Source of the DNA: Bacteroidales bacterium | GTDB lineage: Bacteria > Bacteroidota > Bacteroidia > Bacteroidales > F082 | DNA length: 64,000 bases | NCBI GenBank assembly: GCA_030683155.1 | Contig: JAUXMV010000099.1 | Coordinates: forward strand, 1-64,000 | Reading direction: 5' to 3' | Shown here: positions 41,794 through 51,852 of the stretch, piece after piece | Numbering within the stretch: position 1 is the first letter of the stretch | Layout: each line of letters begins with the position of its first letter | Program-made: the position numbers and the translations under genes | The notes under the pieces: generated by a model | The model's input: only the letters and a program-made list of their open reading frames with translations | What the model was told of the DNA's origin: nothing | Database searches by the model: none

Positions 41794-42657
41794 ATGGAAG
41801 AGAAAATTGGAAACATGTCCGGTGAATTGGCAACAATATCAGTTTATTTATATCAAATGATTGTTGCCTACGGATTAAAACTCATTGGCGCCATTATTGC
41901 GCTTATCATTGGTTTTTGGGTGGTTGGACGCATAAAGGCAGCATTGGTAAAGATTATGGAAAAACGTGACGTTGAGCCTTCTTTACGCACTTTTCTGAAA
42001 AGTTTTTTGAGTGTTGCACTAAAAATACTCGTTATTATTACCGTTTTGGGAATGGTGGGTTTTCAAATGACAAGCTTCATCGCAATGCTTGGAGCAGCAG
42101 GTTTGGCTGTTGGTCTGGCTTTGCAGGGAACCCTTCAGAATGTTGCTGGTGGAGTGATCATATTGCTTTTCAAACCCTTCAAAGTAGGCGATTTCATTGA
42201 AGCACAATCCTATCTTGGAACAGTCAAAGAAATTCAGATATTTAACACCATTCTAACTACAGTTGACAACAAAGTTGTGATTATACCAAACGGAGGCCTC
42301 GCAACAGGCTCCCTTGTCAATTTTTCAAAAATGGATACACGAAGAGTTGACTGGGTTTTCGGTATTGCCTATGGTGACAAATACGAAAAAGCAGAATCCA
42401 TTATTCGTAATCTGATCGAAAAAGATGAACGAATCCTGCAGGAGCCGGAATCCTTTGTGGCACTTTCAAAACTTAACAACAGCTCAGTGGATATTGTTGT
42501 TCGGTGTTGGGTCGAGTCAGTCAATTACTGGCCTGTTTTCTTTGATATGAACAAAAACATTTACAACACTTTTGCCGCAGAAGGCATTTCAATTCCTTTC
42601 CCACAAATGGATGTTCATTTGTACGAAAGGAAAAAACTTGCAGTGGTATCATCATAA
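41794..42657 (+). CDS. mscS: Small-conductance mechanosensitive channel (MscS)
   Basis: Tension-gated channel that releases solutes on hypo-osmotic shock. 287 residues: three membrane helices (about 22-45, 68-92, 98-125). The pore helix AMLGAAGLAVGLALQGTLQN has the Gly/Ala pattern of E. coli MscS TM3. The cytoplasmic cage follows (GGVIILLFKPFKVGDFIE, VVIIPNGGLATGSLVNFS). Usual length, stand-alone gene. Confidence 0.93.
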   Translation: MEEKIGNMSGELATISVYLYQMIVAYGLKLIGAIIALIIGFWVVGRIKAALVKIMEKRDVEPSLRTFLKSFLSVALKILVIITVLGMVGFQMTSFIAMLGAAGLAVGLALQGTLQNVAGGVIILLFKPFKVGDFIEAQSYLGTVKEIQIFNTILTTVDNKVVIIPNGGLATGSLVNFSKMDTRRVDWVFGIAYGDKYEKAESIIRNLIEKDERILQEPESFVALSKLNNSSVDIVVRCWVESVNYWPVFFDMNKNIYNTFAAEGISIPFPQMDVHLYERKKLAVVSS

Positions 42658-42860
42658 TACCCTCTGGAAATCAGGATAACGAATGCATTTTCCAAATTCA
42701 AAAATTCTATAAAAAATTTGCATTCCGAACATTCTGAAATCATCAGAAACGCTCATTTCGAAGGCGATAAGAATCTATGGCTTTATCCTTTTCTGACACT
42801 TAAGCCCTCATCGGTTTTTCGTAAATAACAAAAGCCAATCCAACAAATTTTCATTGTCTT

Positions 42861-42890
42861 TACAATTGTATTGTTACAATTGTATATTTG
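42861..42890 (+). promoter_or_regulatory. Double palindromic operator over the lipoprotein/TonB-receptor promoter
   Basis: The ten-base perfect palindrome TACAATTGTA occurs twice, at 42861-42870 and 42875-42884, with spacer TTGT. The second copy overlaps a TATATTTG -7 box (42883-42890). The ATG of the lipoprotein gene follows 24 bases later. The layout suits a repressor covering the promoter. The regulator is not identifiable from this window. Confidence 0.6.
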
Positions 42891-42913
42891 TAGCATCAAG
42901 TATTAAAAAAGCT

Positions 42914-43327
42914 ATGAAAAATAAATCGCGCTACTTTCTGTTTTTAGCACTTCTGATCGTTATTGTTTCCTGCTCAAAAGAGGACGAAAACGATCGTTTT
43001 GAACTACTTACAGGCACCGTTTGGGTGTCTGACAGTTTGTTGGTTGACGGGCAGGATGCAAGTGGCCCGGGCGGGATTTTGGAAAAATTTAAGGGAGAAG
43101 CAAAGTTCAATCGTGATGCTACGGGTACTTTCGGTCAATATTCAGGCAACTGGCGTTTTGCTGAAGACCGTACGGCCATCATCATCACGACTGATTCATT
43201 GCCAATTCCACTTTCGACATGGATTGAAGAGTTAACTGAAAAATCCCTGAAAATAAAAACTGCTTATCCCAGCCTCACAAATCCTGAAGAAGACATGGAT
43301 ATTCGTATGACTTTTAAGGCAAAATGA
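42914..43327 (+). CDS. Small lipoprotein (lipocalin-like)
   Basis: 137 residues from the ATG at 42914; the longer frame begins upstream of the promoter. Lipobox IVSC with Cys near residue 20, then a short beta-rich domain (LLTGTVWVSDSLLVDGQDAS, ATGTFGQYSGNWRFAEDRTA, IRMTFKAK) of the lipocalin-like type found in Bacteroidota. Stop codon overlaps the start of the TonB-dependent receptor by four bases. It is probably an outer-membrane-anchored accessory protein of that receptor. Confidence 0.78.
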   Translation: MKNKSRYFLFLALLIVIVSCSKEDENDRFELLTGTVWVSDSLLVDGQDASGPGGILEKFKGEAKFNRDATGTFGQYSGNWRFAEDRTAIIITTDSLPIPLSTWIEELTEKSLKIKTAYPSLTNPEEDMDIRMTFKAK

Positions 43328-45576
43328 AACAGCTCATTTTCATATTGCCCCTGTTGTTTATTGGAAGTTTATTACACTCAAATAATGCAGATGCTTGGGT
43401 CAAGGGCCGTGTAACAGACAGGCAAACCGGAGAAACAATACCCGGCGTAAATGTTTTATACAAAAAAAATCAGGGGACTGTCACCGACCTAAAGGGTGTT
43501 TTTTTGATTCAGGCTGAAGCAGGTCCGATGGTATTGGATTTTCGGTTACTGGGTTATAAGACACTAACACGAAATATTCAGCTAAAGGCGAATGATACTA
43601 TCATGCTGAATATCGCACTTGAGCAAGATGTTATCGAAATGGATCAGGTAGTGGTCACAGCCAGCCGCATCGAACAGCGTATGGCCGAATTAACAGTTTC
43701 GATGAGTGTTATTAAGCCGGATGAAATCAGTAAAAATCATATTACAGACGCCAAAGAGTTGATTGATAAATCCCCGGGCATTGAGGTGCTCGATGGACAA
43801 GCTTCAATTCGTGGTGGAAGTGGTTTCAGCTATGGCGCGGGAAGTCGTGTGATGGCCCTGGTTGATGGATTGCCTATTGTGGCCGCTGATGCAGGCAATA
43901 TCCGCTGGCAGTTTTTACCACTCGACAACCTGAGTCAGATAGAAATCATCAAAGGTGCCTCCTCCGTTGCTTACGGTTCTTCTGCCCTTAATGGCGTAAT
44001 AAATTTCAGGACAGCTGATGCTACGGTCATACCTGTAACCAACGCCTGGACTGAAGTTGGTATTTACGATCAGCCAAAAAACAAGGATTGGATCTGGTGG
44101 GATACACCCAGAGTTTTTGGATCAGCCGGATTCAATCACCTGCGTAAAAAAGGCAATACTGACATCGGTTTTGGCATTAATGCAATGACTGATAACGGCT
44201 ACAGAAAACTCAACGAAAATAACATCGCAAGATTAAACTTTAAAATAAAGCATTTCAGCAAGAAGCATCAAGGCTTGGTCTATGGAATGGCTTTAAATGG
44301 AGGCTTTAACGGAAAGACAGATTTTGTCCTTTGGGAAAATGCTGAAACCGGCGGGCTCAAACAAGATACCTCAACAGCAATATCGCTAAAAAGTTCGTTT
44401 TTTGCCTTTGACCCTTTTATTACCTACACCAAATCCGGCAAATACAGGCATGAATTCAGGGCTCGACTTCAACGAAGTGAAAATGTATTTCCTGATTCAG
44501 AACAAAACGACAGTGAAGCCCTTTCACTTTATGCAGAATATCAGTTTTGGTATAAATTCAATGACTGGATCAGTTTGAGTACCGGTCTTTCACAAAACTC
44601 AGGCCGCATCAATTCCAAATTTTACGGAGACCACAACAGCTTCAATACCGGTGGTTTTACGCAGGTTGAGCTGCAGCCGACAGAGCGGTTAAACCTCGTT
44701 GCAGGAATAAGGCTGGAACACAATGCCCTTGATGGAAAAAAAGACAATCTCAGGCCTTTGGTAAGGTCTGGCATAAACTACAGATTGTTTGATTTCACCT
44801 ATCTTCGTGCCTCTTTCGGACAAGGTTACCGCTATCCGTCAATTGCCGAACGACATGCAGCAACAACCCTCGGAGCTGTTAAAATTTTTCCAAATTATTT
44901 CATAAAAGCAGAGTCAGGCTGGAATGCTGAAGCTGGCATCAGACAAGGTCTAAAAACAGAATATTTCACCGGACAGGTAGATCTTGCTTTATTTTATTCA
45001 CAAAACAAAGACCTTATAGAGTATATTTTCGGCATTTACCGAAATCCGGGCTCTCAGACTTTCAGTTTTGGTTTCAGGGCTGATAATATTGAAGCATCGA
45101 GAGTTTATGGCCTTGAGCTTGAGTGGATGCTCAGCAATCGAATTGGCAATGTGGTAAACACTCTCAATGGAGGCTATGTGTTTATGCATCCGGTCGAATT
45201 TAATCCATACAGTGGCGAAAACACAGACAAAATGTTGAAATACCGCCGGAAACATTCGTTAAAACTGCATTGGAACAGCAATTTTAATAAAATTGACGCT
45301 GGTTTCAGCATCTATGTACGTTCCAAAATTTTACGCATCGACGATGTATTTTTGAATGAGCTTACCCGCGAAGGTTTGTTGCCGGGCTTCTACAATTACT
45401 GGCAAACAGGCAATGAGGGTCATCTTTTGCTTGATTTACAGCTTGGTTATAATCTTTCTGAAAAATATAAACTATCATTGGTAGTAAAAAATCTCTTTAA
45501 CGAAGAGTACATGGGCCGACCGGGAGATATTCAGCCGCAACGAAATTTCAGTATCAGATTTGCAGGAAGGTTTTAA
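43324..45576 (+). CDS. TonB-dependent outer-membrane receptor
   Basis: Energy-dependent outer-membrane importer, 750 residues. Signal peptide (about 1-21), CarboxypepD_reg-like domain (VKGRVTDRQTGETIPGVNVL ... LRLLGYK-like strands, about 25-105), plug (DQVVVTASRIEQRMAELTVS, PGIEVLDGQASIRGGSGFSY, EIIKGASSVAYGSSALNGVI) and a 22-strand barrel ending in NFSIRFAGRF with the C-terminal Phe. Not a SusC type: no SusD follows. The substrate could be a metal chelate, cobalamin or other; none is indicated by neighbours. Energised by an ExbBD motor such as that at 4.5-6.8 kb. Confidence 0.93.
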   Translation: MKQLIFILPLLFIGSLLHSNNADAWVKGRVTDRQTGETIPGVNVLYKKNQGTVTDLKGVFLIQAEAGPMVLDFRLLGYKTLTRNIQLKANDTIMLNIALEQDVIEMDQVVVTASRIEQRMAELTVSMSVIKPDEISKNHITDAKELIDKSPGIEVLDGQASIRGGSGFSYGAGSRVMALVDGLPIVAADAGNIRWQFLPLDNLSQIEIIKGASSVAYGSSALNGVINFRTADATVIPVTNAWTEVGIYDQPKNKDWIWWDTPRVFGSAGFNHLRKKGNTDIGFGINAMTDNGYRKLNENNIARLNFKIKHFSKKHQGLVYGMALNGGFNGKTDFVLWENAETGGLKQDTSTAISLKSSFFAFDPFITYTKSGKYRHEFRARLQRSENVFPDSEQNDSEALSLYAEYQFWYKFNDWISLSTGLSQNSGRINSKFYGDHNSFNTGGFTQVELQPTERLNLVAGIRLEHNALDGKKDNLRPLVRSGINYRLFDFTYLRASFGQGYRYPSIAERHAATTLGAVKIFPNYFIKAESGWNAEAGIRQGLKTEYFTGQVDLALFYSQNKDLIEYIFGIYRNPGSQTFSFGFRADNIEASRVYGLELEWMLSNRIGNVVNTLNGGYVFMHPVEFNPYSGENTDKMLKYRRKHSLKLHWNSNFNKIDAGFSIYVRSKILRIDDVFLNELTREGLLPGFYNYWQTGNEGHLLLDLQLGYNLSEKYKLSLVVKNLFNEEYMGRPGDIQPQRNFSIRFAGRF

Positions 45577-45610
45577 AAACACTGCCAGTCTCCATCTACA
45601 AGGAAAACGA

Positions 45611-45646
45611 AAATGCCCCGTCAAAGTATCTATTGACGAGGCATTT
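45611..45646. terminator. Bidirectional terminator
   Basis: AAATGCCcCGTCAA ... TTGACGaGGCATTT, 13-base-pair stem with one mismatch and an eight-base loop, between the convergent TonB-receptor and helicase genes. Confidence 0.75.
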
Positions 45647-45680
45647 ATATTTATTCAGCATTTGAAAATGCTTTTCTCAA

Positions 45681-47504
45681 CTATTCTCTGTTGCCTTTTC
45701 TTCTGTCAGAGCCAGAAGGTCTTGGACGACGTTTTTCAGGTTTTGCACCGCTATAGGGTTTGAAACCGCCCTCATCACGTCTTTTAGGTTTTGCGCTGCC
45801 TTCTTCGCGATCGCCTGCAATGTCAACGCGTATTCCTTTGGTGTTACGTGTCTTGTTTGCAAATGCTTCAAGTACTGTGTCAACAGAAGCGGCATCAACA
45901 TCCACAAAGGAAAAGTTATCCAATATGTCGATTCTGCCAATCGTTACATCGCGTGAACGTGTAACTTCATTGATGAGGCCAATGATCCCGGGAGGAGCAA
46001 TACTATCCTTGCGTCCAATACTGAAAAACATTCTTTTAAAATTCCCGCCGGAGCTACGTCCACCTTCGCGTTTTCCGCCACCACGGCTTTCTCTGGATTC
46101 CCAGCGGGCTTCCTTGCCAAATCTTCCGCCTTCACGACTTCCTCTGTCATCACGTTCCCTGAAACTGGACTTGCTTTCGTCGATATTGAGATCCTGCGCA
46201 TCGCGATAGTATTCCAAAAAGCGATTAAACTCGAGTGCTACAAAGCGTTTGATAATTTCTTCGCGATCCATCCATTCAAGTTTCCTATAAATTACAGGAA
46301 GGAAGGAATCAATTTCTTCGTGGTTCAACTGTACTTTTTCCATACGGTCGATGTGATGGAAAAGTTGCTTTTCACAAACCTGGACACCTGTAGGAATTTT
46401 TGCTTTGGCAAATTCGCGACCTACTTTACGTTCGATCAGACGAATTTTACCCTTTTCCTTCATGTTGATGATGCTGAAACAAATACCCGTTTTATCAGCC
46501 CTGCCTGTCCGGCCGCTGCGGTGGATATAAACTTCAGGTTCATCAGGAAGGTTATAATTAATGACGTGTGTGAGGTTATTCACATCAAGTCCGCGGGCAG
46601 CCACATCCGTTGCCACCAACATTTGCAAAGTTCCGTTTCTGAAACGGTTCATTACATGATCGCGTTGTGCCTGTGAAAGGTCACCATGCAAAGAATCAGC
46701 ATTGTATCCATCACGAATAAGTGAATCAGCGATTTCCTGCGTTTCAATACGTGTACGGCAAAAAACAATCGCATAAATGCTTGGATTGAAATCGGCAAGA
46801 CGTTTCAGTGCAGGGTAACGATCGCGGGCCTGCACCATGTAATACATATGCTTTACGTTGGCAGTGCCGGCATTGCGGTCACCAACAGTTTTAATGACAG
46901 GCTTGTTCATATACTTGCTCAGGATGCGCTCCACCTGATCAGGCATGGTAGCCGAAAAAAGCAAAGTATTTTTTCCTTTTGGCATTTCCTGAAGGATGCT
47001 GTCAACATCTTCCTGAAAACCCATGTCGAGCATTTCATCTGCTTCATCAAGCACAGCCCATTTCACAAAGGTCAGGTTGACTTTACCACGGCGAATCATG
47101 TCGTTCATGCGGCCTGGAGTGGCAACAATGATGTGTGGATTGTCGTACAATTGCTTCATTTGCACCTCAATTGAGGCACCGCCATAAATTGGGACAATTT
47201 TAATTTTTGGCATAAACTGCGCGAAACTGGCAAGGTCGCGTGAGATTTGCATACACAGCTCGCGTGTAGGGCAAAGGATGACTGCCTGCGTTTGGCGCAA
47301 ATCTGTATCCATATACTGTAATACAGGCAGCCCAAAGGCAGCGGTTTTGCCGGTTCCGGTTTGTGCGAGGCCTACCAGATCGGTGGCTTTTTCGAGTAAG
47401 ATAGGAATTACGGCTGCCTGGACAGGCATAGGTTCGGCGAATCCGAGTGCTTCAACTGCTTTAAGGAGTTCTGGATTCAGTCCAAGTTCTTGAAAATTAG
47501 GCAT
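45681..47504 (-). CDS. DEAD-box RNA helicase (DbpA/CsdA-like)
   Basis: ATP-dependent RNA helicase acting on ribosomal or messenger RNA, 607 residues from the ATG at 47504. Motifs in order: Q-motif PMPVQAAVIP, Walker A AQTGTGKTAA, PTRELCMQ, DEAD in VLDEADEMLDMG, SAT in LLFSATMPDQ, HRSGRTGRADK. The C-terminal part has an RG/RE-rich linker (about 455-500) and a DbpA-type RNA-binding domain (KRMFFSIGRKDSIAPPGIIG ... NFSFVDVDAA), then a basic tail rich in Arg and Pro. These tails anchor such helicases to rRNA. Confidence 0.93.
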   Translation of the reverse strand: MPNFQELGLNPELLKAVEALGFAEPMPVQAAVIPILLEKATDLVGLAQTGTGKTAAFGLPVLQYMDTDLRQTQAVILCPTRELCMQISRDLASFAQFMPKIKIVPIYGGASIEVQMKQLYDNPHIIVATPGRMNDMIRRGKVNLTFVKWAVLDEADEMLDMGFQEDVDSILQEMPKGKNTLLFSATMPDQVERILSKYMNKPVIKTVGDRNAGTANVKHMYYMVQARDRYPALKRLADFNPSIYAIVFCRTRIETQEIADSLIRDGYNADSLHGDLSQAQRDHVMNRFRNGTLQMLVATDVAARGLDVNNLTHVINYNLPDEPEVYIHRSGRTGRADKTGICFSIINMKEKGKIRLIERKVGREFAKAKIPTGVQVCEKQLFHHIDRMEKVQLNHEEIDSFLPVIYRKLEWMDREEIIKRFVALEFNRFLEYYRDAQDLNIDESKSSFRERDDRGSREGGRFGKEARWESRESRGGGKREGGRSSGGNFKRMFFSIGRKDSIAPPGIIGLINEVTRSRDVTIGRIDILDNFSFVDVDAASVDTVLEAFANKTRNTKGIRVDIAGDREEGSAKPKRRDEGGFKPYSGAKPEKRRPRPSGSDRRKGNRE

Positions 47505-47806
47505 AAAATAAATCAATATTAGGGCGGCAAAGGTACATTTATTCTGCTAATGAAATCAGAATCAATGAAAATATTGTTTGTAATACCCTGGACTGAAAAG
47601 TATGAAAACATTAAGCTAATAATCAAACTTGCTTTTTTGACTATTTTTCAATTATTAAAACTTAAAACAGAAATGAAGTAAGCTGCTTTAGAGAATTAAT
47701 TTATGAAAGCCCATCGAGAAAAAACCTCTTTTCTGAAGTGCCGAAAATACTGTAAATATGTCTCTCCAAAACAAGAAAAGTTCATTAAAACTTCACTATT
47801 TTTGAC

Positions 47807-48454
47807 TTATGAACCTATTGCTACAAAAGGATTTGACACTTTTTCACTGCCAATAGTAGTTTCAGGGCCATGACCCGGATAGACAAGTGTTTGTTCGGGC
47901 AACACAAAAAGTTTACTCCAGATACTGTTTTTCAGCACATCGTAATCACCTCCGGGAAGGTCGGTGCGACCAATGCTTTGATAAAAAAGCACATCTCCTG
48001 CAATCACAAAAGGAATGTCATCGCAGTAAAAACAAACGCTGCCAAGTGCGTGGCCGGGTGTATGCAAAACTTTAAGGCGGCTGTTTCCGAATGAAAGTTC
48101 CTGCCCGTCAGTCAATGGAAAAGAAGGTTTACAGACTTTATTTAACTTAAGTCCAAAAGTTTCGGCATAGTCAATCGCATTTGTGAGATAAATATCGCCA
48201 TCGGGATGGGCGAAAAGCGGAAGATCGTAAGTCTCCGAAACCCATGCGTTTCCAAGAATGTGATCGATATGCGCGTGGGTACCAAGAAGCATAACAGGCT
48301 TAAGCTGCTGTCCGGATATAAAGGCCGACAGCTCTTCCTGCTCTCTGTGTGAGGAGCATGCAGCATCGATAATGACACATTCACCTGTTTCATCATAAAG
48401 CAGATAGGTGTTCACCTGAAAAGGATTGAAGACGAATTTTTTGATCTTTATCAT
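47807..48454 (-). CDS. Metallo-beta-lactamase-fold hydrolase (glyoxalase II-like)
   Basis: 215 residues from the ATG at 48454; the longer frame adds a hydrophobic, unlikely extension. HxHxDH zinc motif in LLGTHAHIDHILGN, further ligands in VLHTPGHALGSVCF, FVIAGDVLFYQSIGR and VYPGHGPET. Resembles the YcbL/GloB-type cytosolic hydrolases acting on thioesters or similar bonds. Physiological substrate not determined. About 300 bases upstream of the helicase stop are without a gene (47505-47806), where I see nothing notable. Confidence 0.92.
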   Translation of the reverse strand: MIKIKKFVFNPFQVNTYLLYDETGECVIIDAACSSHREQEELSAFISGQQLKPVMLLGTHAHIDHILGNAWVSETYDLPLFAHPDGDIYLTNAIDYAETFGLKLNKVCKPSFPLTDGQELSFGNSRLKVLHTPGHALGSVCFYCDDIPFVIAGDVLFYQSIGRTDLPGGDYDVLKNSIWSKLFVLPEQTLVYPGHGPETTIGSEKVSNPFVAIGS

Positions 48455-48565
48455 AAACTTTACATATAAAATGATGAAGCAAAGATAAAACTTAACCGCA
48501 AGGATCACCCAACAATCAATCCCTAAATTTGTATTACTTTAGCCCCGTATTTTGCTAGATTGTAT

Positions 48566-51500
48566 ATGCACACTGGATTCATTGAGAGAAACAAGCTGAT
48601 TTGGAAGAAGTTTTGCATTATTGCAAGCTTTCTTCTGATTCTTTTTGCCGGCTTTTTTCCTTTAAAAAGCGCTGCGCAGTTCTATAACGGTTCGAACATG
48701 AATTTCGGAAAAAACAGGGTGCAATGGGGAACAACAATTTGGTTTTTCTATCGCTTTGATCAGTTTGACACCTATTTTTATCTCAACGGAAGCGAGCTTG
48801 CGCTCTACACAGCCCAATATGCCGAAGAGCAAATTCCAAATTTAGAACGACGACTTCAGACAGCTCTGACAGAAAAAATTCAGTTTATCGTTTTCAACAG
48901 CCTTGGCGACCTGAAACAAAGCAATATTGGGTTGACTTCGGAGCAACAATACAATACCGGTGGAATTACACACATCATAGGAAACAAAGTTTTTCTCTAT
49001 TTTGACGGTAATTACCTGAATTTTGAAATGCAGATAAGGGCAGGAATCGCTGAGATGCTGGTTAGTCAGCTCATGTTTGGCGGGAGCGTTGGTTCTCAGA
49101 TTCGCAACACAACACTTTTCAAACTTCCCGACTGGTATAAAAAGGGATTGCTTTCATACATTTCAGGAGAATGGAACACCTCACTTGACAGCCGCATGCG
49201 CGAAGGGGTAACAACAGGTCGGTTTCGTAAAATAAACCGTCTTGAAGGTGAAGAAGCCCTAATAGCAGGTCATTCATTCTGGCGTTTTATTGAAGTGAAA
49301 TACGGGCCTGGAGCCATTCCCGATATTGTCCATATGACGCAGGTGGGTCGCAATGTGCAAAATGGTTTTCTTTATGTAACAGGCGTCAAGTTCAAGCAAC
49401 TGATAAAAGACTGGTATCAATTTTATGAAGAAAGTTTTGCGGGTTCGGAGATCAGGATCCCTTCAGAACCACTTTCGCTAAAATACAGAACCTACCGAAG
49501 CTTTAACAGGCCTGATTTCAGTCCTGACGAACGCTACTTAAGTTATACCACAAGTGATGAGGGTTTGCTCAAACTATGGCTGCTGGATCTTCAAACGGGC
49601 AAAAAAACAAAGATGTTTAAAGCCGGCTACAGTACCGATGAAAAAATTGATGCATCGTTTCCGCTTACAGCATGGCATCCTTCAGGTGAAATTTTCGCCT
49701 TTATACTTGAACAAAAAGGTAAAATATTTCTACACTTCTACAACCTTAGCGACAAAAGTGTTGATGTGCGCAATATGTTCGATTTCCAGAAAATTACCCA
49801 TATCAACTATTCCGGTGATGGACGTCAAATTGTTATGTCGGCCGTAAGGCAAGGTAAACCGGATATTTACGTTTTTGACCTGGCTTCGAATTCTCATATT
49901 CAGATTACAAACGACTACTATACTGATCTTTATCCAATGTTTGCAGACGGAAACAAAAGAATCATCTTTAGCTCAAACAGACCCTCGGATACTTTGAGAG
50001 CACAAGACAAACCCGAGGGACAACTTCCAACTTTTGATCTTTTCGCCTATGACTTTTCAAAAAGAAATCCTATTCTTCGCCGGCTGACGGACACCCCGCT
50101 AGCCAATGAAATGAAACCTGCACTGAAGGCAAAAGGTGAAATCAATTACCTGAGTGATAAAAACGGGTTCTATAATCTTTTCAGTGGTCGTTTTGACAGT
50201 GTCATCGCCTATGTGGATACAACAGTGCATTACCGATATTTCATGGAGTCATTTCAAAGAACGGATTTCACAACCAATATTCTTTATTATGCCAGTGCTC
50301 CGCTTTCCGAAAGTTTCTATGTTGTAGCACGCAGTGACAATAAACAGAAAATATTTTCATTAAAAGATCATGAATTTGCTTTGATTCCTGCCGAATCGGC
50401 TGATATGACACCGTTTATGCTGCAACAACAAGCTGACAGAAAACGCAGCACAGAGGAACAGGCAGCTGTTGAAAAACAAAGAAAAAGATTTAGATCACTT
50501 TTCCGGCCTGCTGAAATCTCCGATACTTTGCGACAGAGTCCGCTGCCATCGCGGCAAGGAGCTTTTGGTATAAGTGGAAGTCAGCGCTTGTCTTTGCTTA
50601 ATCAAGGCAAAGAGGCGCAGATTGCTGAAGCGAGAAAAGATCCCAAACGCAGAAATTATCTGGTTGAATATTTTTACGATGAACTGGTCACACAGGTCGA
50701 TTTCACCTATATCAACTATAGCTATCAGCCATTCAGCGGTGGTGGCTCGCCCATTTATCTCAATCCCGGCTTCAATGTTTATATGGGTGTCAATCTAACC
50801 GATCTGCTTGAAGACTATCGCATCAGCGGAGGCGTAAGACTTAATACGAGCTTAATAAACAACGAGTATGCGCTTTCATTTAGCAATCTGAAACAGCGTT
50901 TGGACAAGCACATCGTACTTCACAGGCAATCGGTTGAAGATTTTGGGCAAACAGCATTTACGCGTACCCATTCACATCAGGCATTTTATATGGTAAGCTG
51001 GCCTTTTAGTGAAATTCTCAGTGTCAAAGGCACAGCCATTTTCCGCAATGATATGAAAGTATTTCTGGCAACGGATCAAATAAATATGAAAAAGCCCAAT
51101 TCCTATGAAAACTGGGGCGGGCTCAGAAGTGAACTTGTGTTTGATAATTCACGAACAATCGGGATGAATTTATACACAGGTATGCGCTGGAAAGTGTTTG
51201 GAGAGTATTATCAGCTCATTGATGCCAAAAGCAAAAACTTTGTTGTGCTTGGTCTTGATTTCAGGCATTATCAGCGTATTCATCGCAATTTTATCTGGGC
51301 CAACAGGTTTGCGGCAAGCACTTCGTTTGGCAACAACAAACTCATTTATTATATGGGCGGTGTTGACAACTGGCTTTTCCCAAAATTTGATCAGCAAACA
51401 CCAATTGATTATGGTCAGAATTATGCTTATCAAACGCTGGCAACAAACATGCGCGGCTTCAATCAAAACATCCGCAACGGCAATAGTTTTGCCGTAGTGA

Positions 51501-51841
51501 ATACTGAACTCCGCTTCCCGGTCTTTAGTTATTTGTTTCAAAACCCGATCAGTTCCAACTTTATCCGCAACTTCCAGTTAACAGCTTTTGGCGACCTTGG
51601 CACTGCCTGGACAGGCTGGAACCCATACAATCCCAGCAATTCACTCTATACTAGCTATATATACAGTGGCCCACTCACAGTTTCGGTGGAAGTGCAAAAA
51701 GATCCACTCGTAGGTGGAATGGGATTTGGGGCAAGAACAACTTTGCTGGGCTATTTTGTAAGAGCAGATGTTGCGTGGGGCATTGAAGATGCCAGAATAA
51801 ACAAACCTGTTTTTTATCTTTCGTTTAGCTTAGATTTTTAG
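48566..51841 (+). CDS. Large envelope protein: peptidase-MA-like domain, PD40 propeller and outer-membrane barrel
   Basis: 1,091 residues from the ATG at 48566 (a TTG two codons earlier also possible). Four parts: signal peptide (about 18-38); a peptidase-MA-like N-terminal region (about 45-290, GSELALYTAQYAEEQIPNLE, LPDWYKKGLLSYISGEWN), where the usual HExxH is not evident (IRAGIAEMLVSQ), so it is probably inactive; TolB/PD40 propeller repeats (about 305-560, RPDFSPDERYLSYTTSDEGL, HINYSGDGRQIVMSAVRQGK, SSNRPSD); and a C-terminal barrel (about 690-1091) ending in FYLSFSLDF. The three-part fusion suggests a surface sensor or assembly factor. Directly followed by a TSUP permease. Confidence 0.8.
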   Translation: MHTGFIERNKLIWKKFCIIASFLLILFAGFFPLKSAAQFYNGSNMNFGKNRVQWGTTIWFFYRFDQFDTYFYLNGSELALYTAQYAEEQIPNLERRLQTALTEKIQFIVFNSLGDLKQSNIGLTSEQQYNTGGITHIIGNKVFLYFDGNYLNFEMQIRAGIAEMLVSQLMFGGSVGSQIRNTTLFKLPDWYKKGLLSYISGEWNTSLDSRMREGVTTGRFRKINRLEGEEALIAGHSFWRFIEVKYGPGAIPDIVHMTQVGRNVQNGFLYVTGVKFKQLIKDWYQFYEESFAGSEIRIPSEPLSLKYRTYRSFNRPDFSPDERYLSYTTSDEGLLKLWLLDLQTGKKTKMFKAGYSTDEKIDASFPLTAWHPSGEIFAFILEQKGKIFLHFYNLSDKSVDVRNMFDFQKITHINYSGDGRQIVMSAVRQGKPDIYVFDLASNSHIQITNDYYTDLYPMFADGNKRIIFSSNRPSDTLRAQDKPEGQLPTFDLFAYDFSKRNPILRRLTDTPLANEMKPALKAKGEINYLSDKNGFYNLFSGRFDSVIAYVDTTVHYRYFMESFQRTDFTTNILYYASAPLSESFYVVARSDNKQKIFSLKDHEFALIPAESADMTPFMLQQQADRKRSTEEQAAVEKQRKRFRSLFRPAEISDTLRQSPLPSRQGAFGISGSQRLSLLNQGKEAQIAEARKDPKRRNYLVEYFYDELVTQVDFTYINYSYQPFSGGGSPIYLNPGFNVYMGVNLTDLLEDYRISGGVRLNTSLINNEYALSFSNLKQRLDKHIVLHRQSVEDFGQTAFTRTHSHQAFYMVSWPFSEILSVKGTAIFRNDMKVFLATDQINMKKPNSYENWGGLRSELVFDNSRTIGMNLYTGMRWKVFGEYYQLIDAKSKNFVVLGLDFRHYQRIHRNFIWANRFAASTSFGNNKLIYYMGGVDNWLFPKFDQQTPIDYGQNYAYQTLATNMRGFNQNIRNGNSFAVVNTELRFPVFSYLFQNPISSNFIRNFQLTAFGDLGTAWTGWNPYNPSNSLYTSYIYSGPLTVSVEVQKDPLVGGMGFGARTTLLGYFVRADVAWGIEDARINKPVFYLSFSLDF

Positions 51842-51852
51842 GAGGGCAAAAG

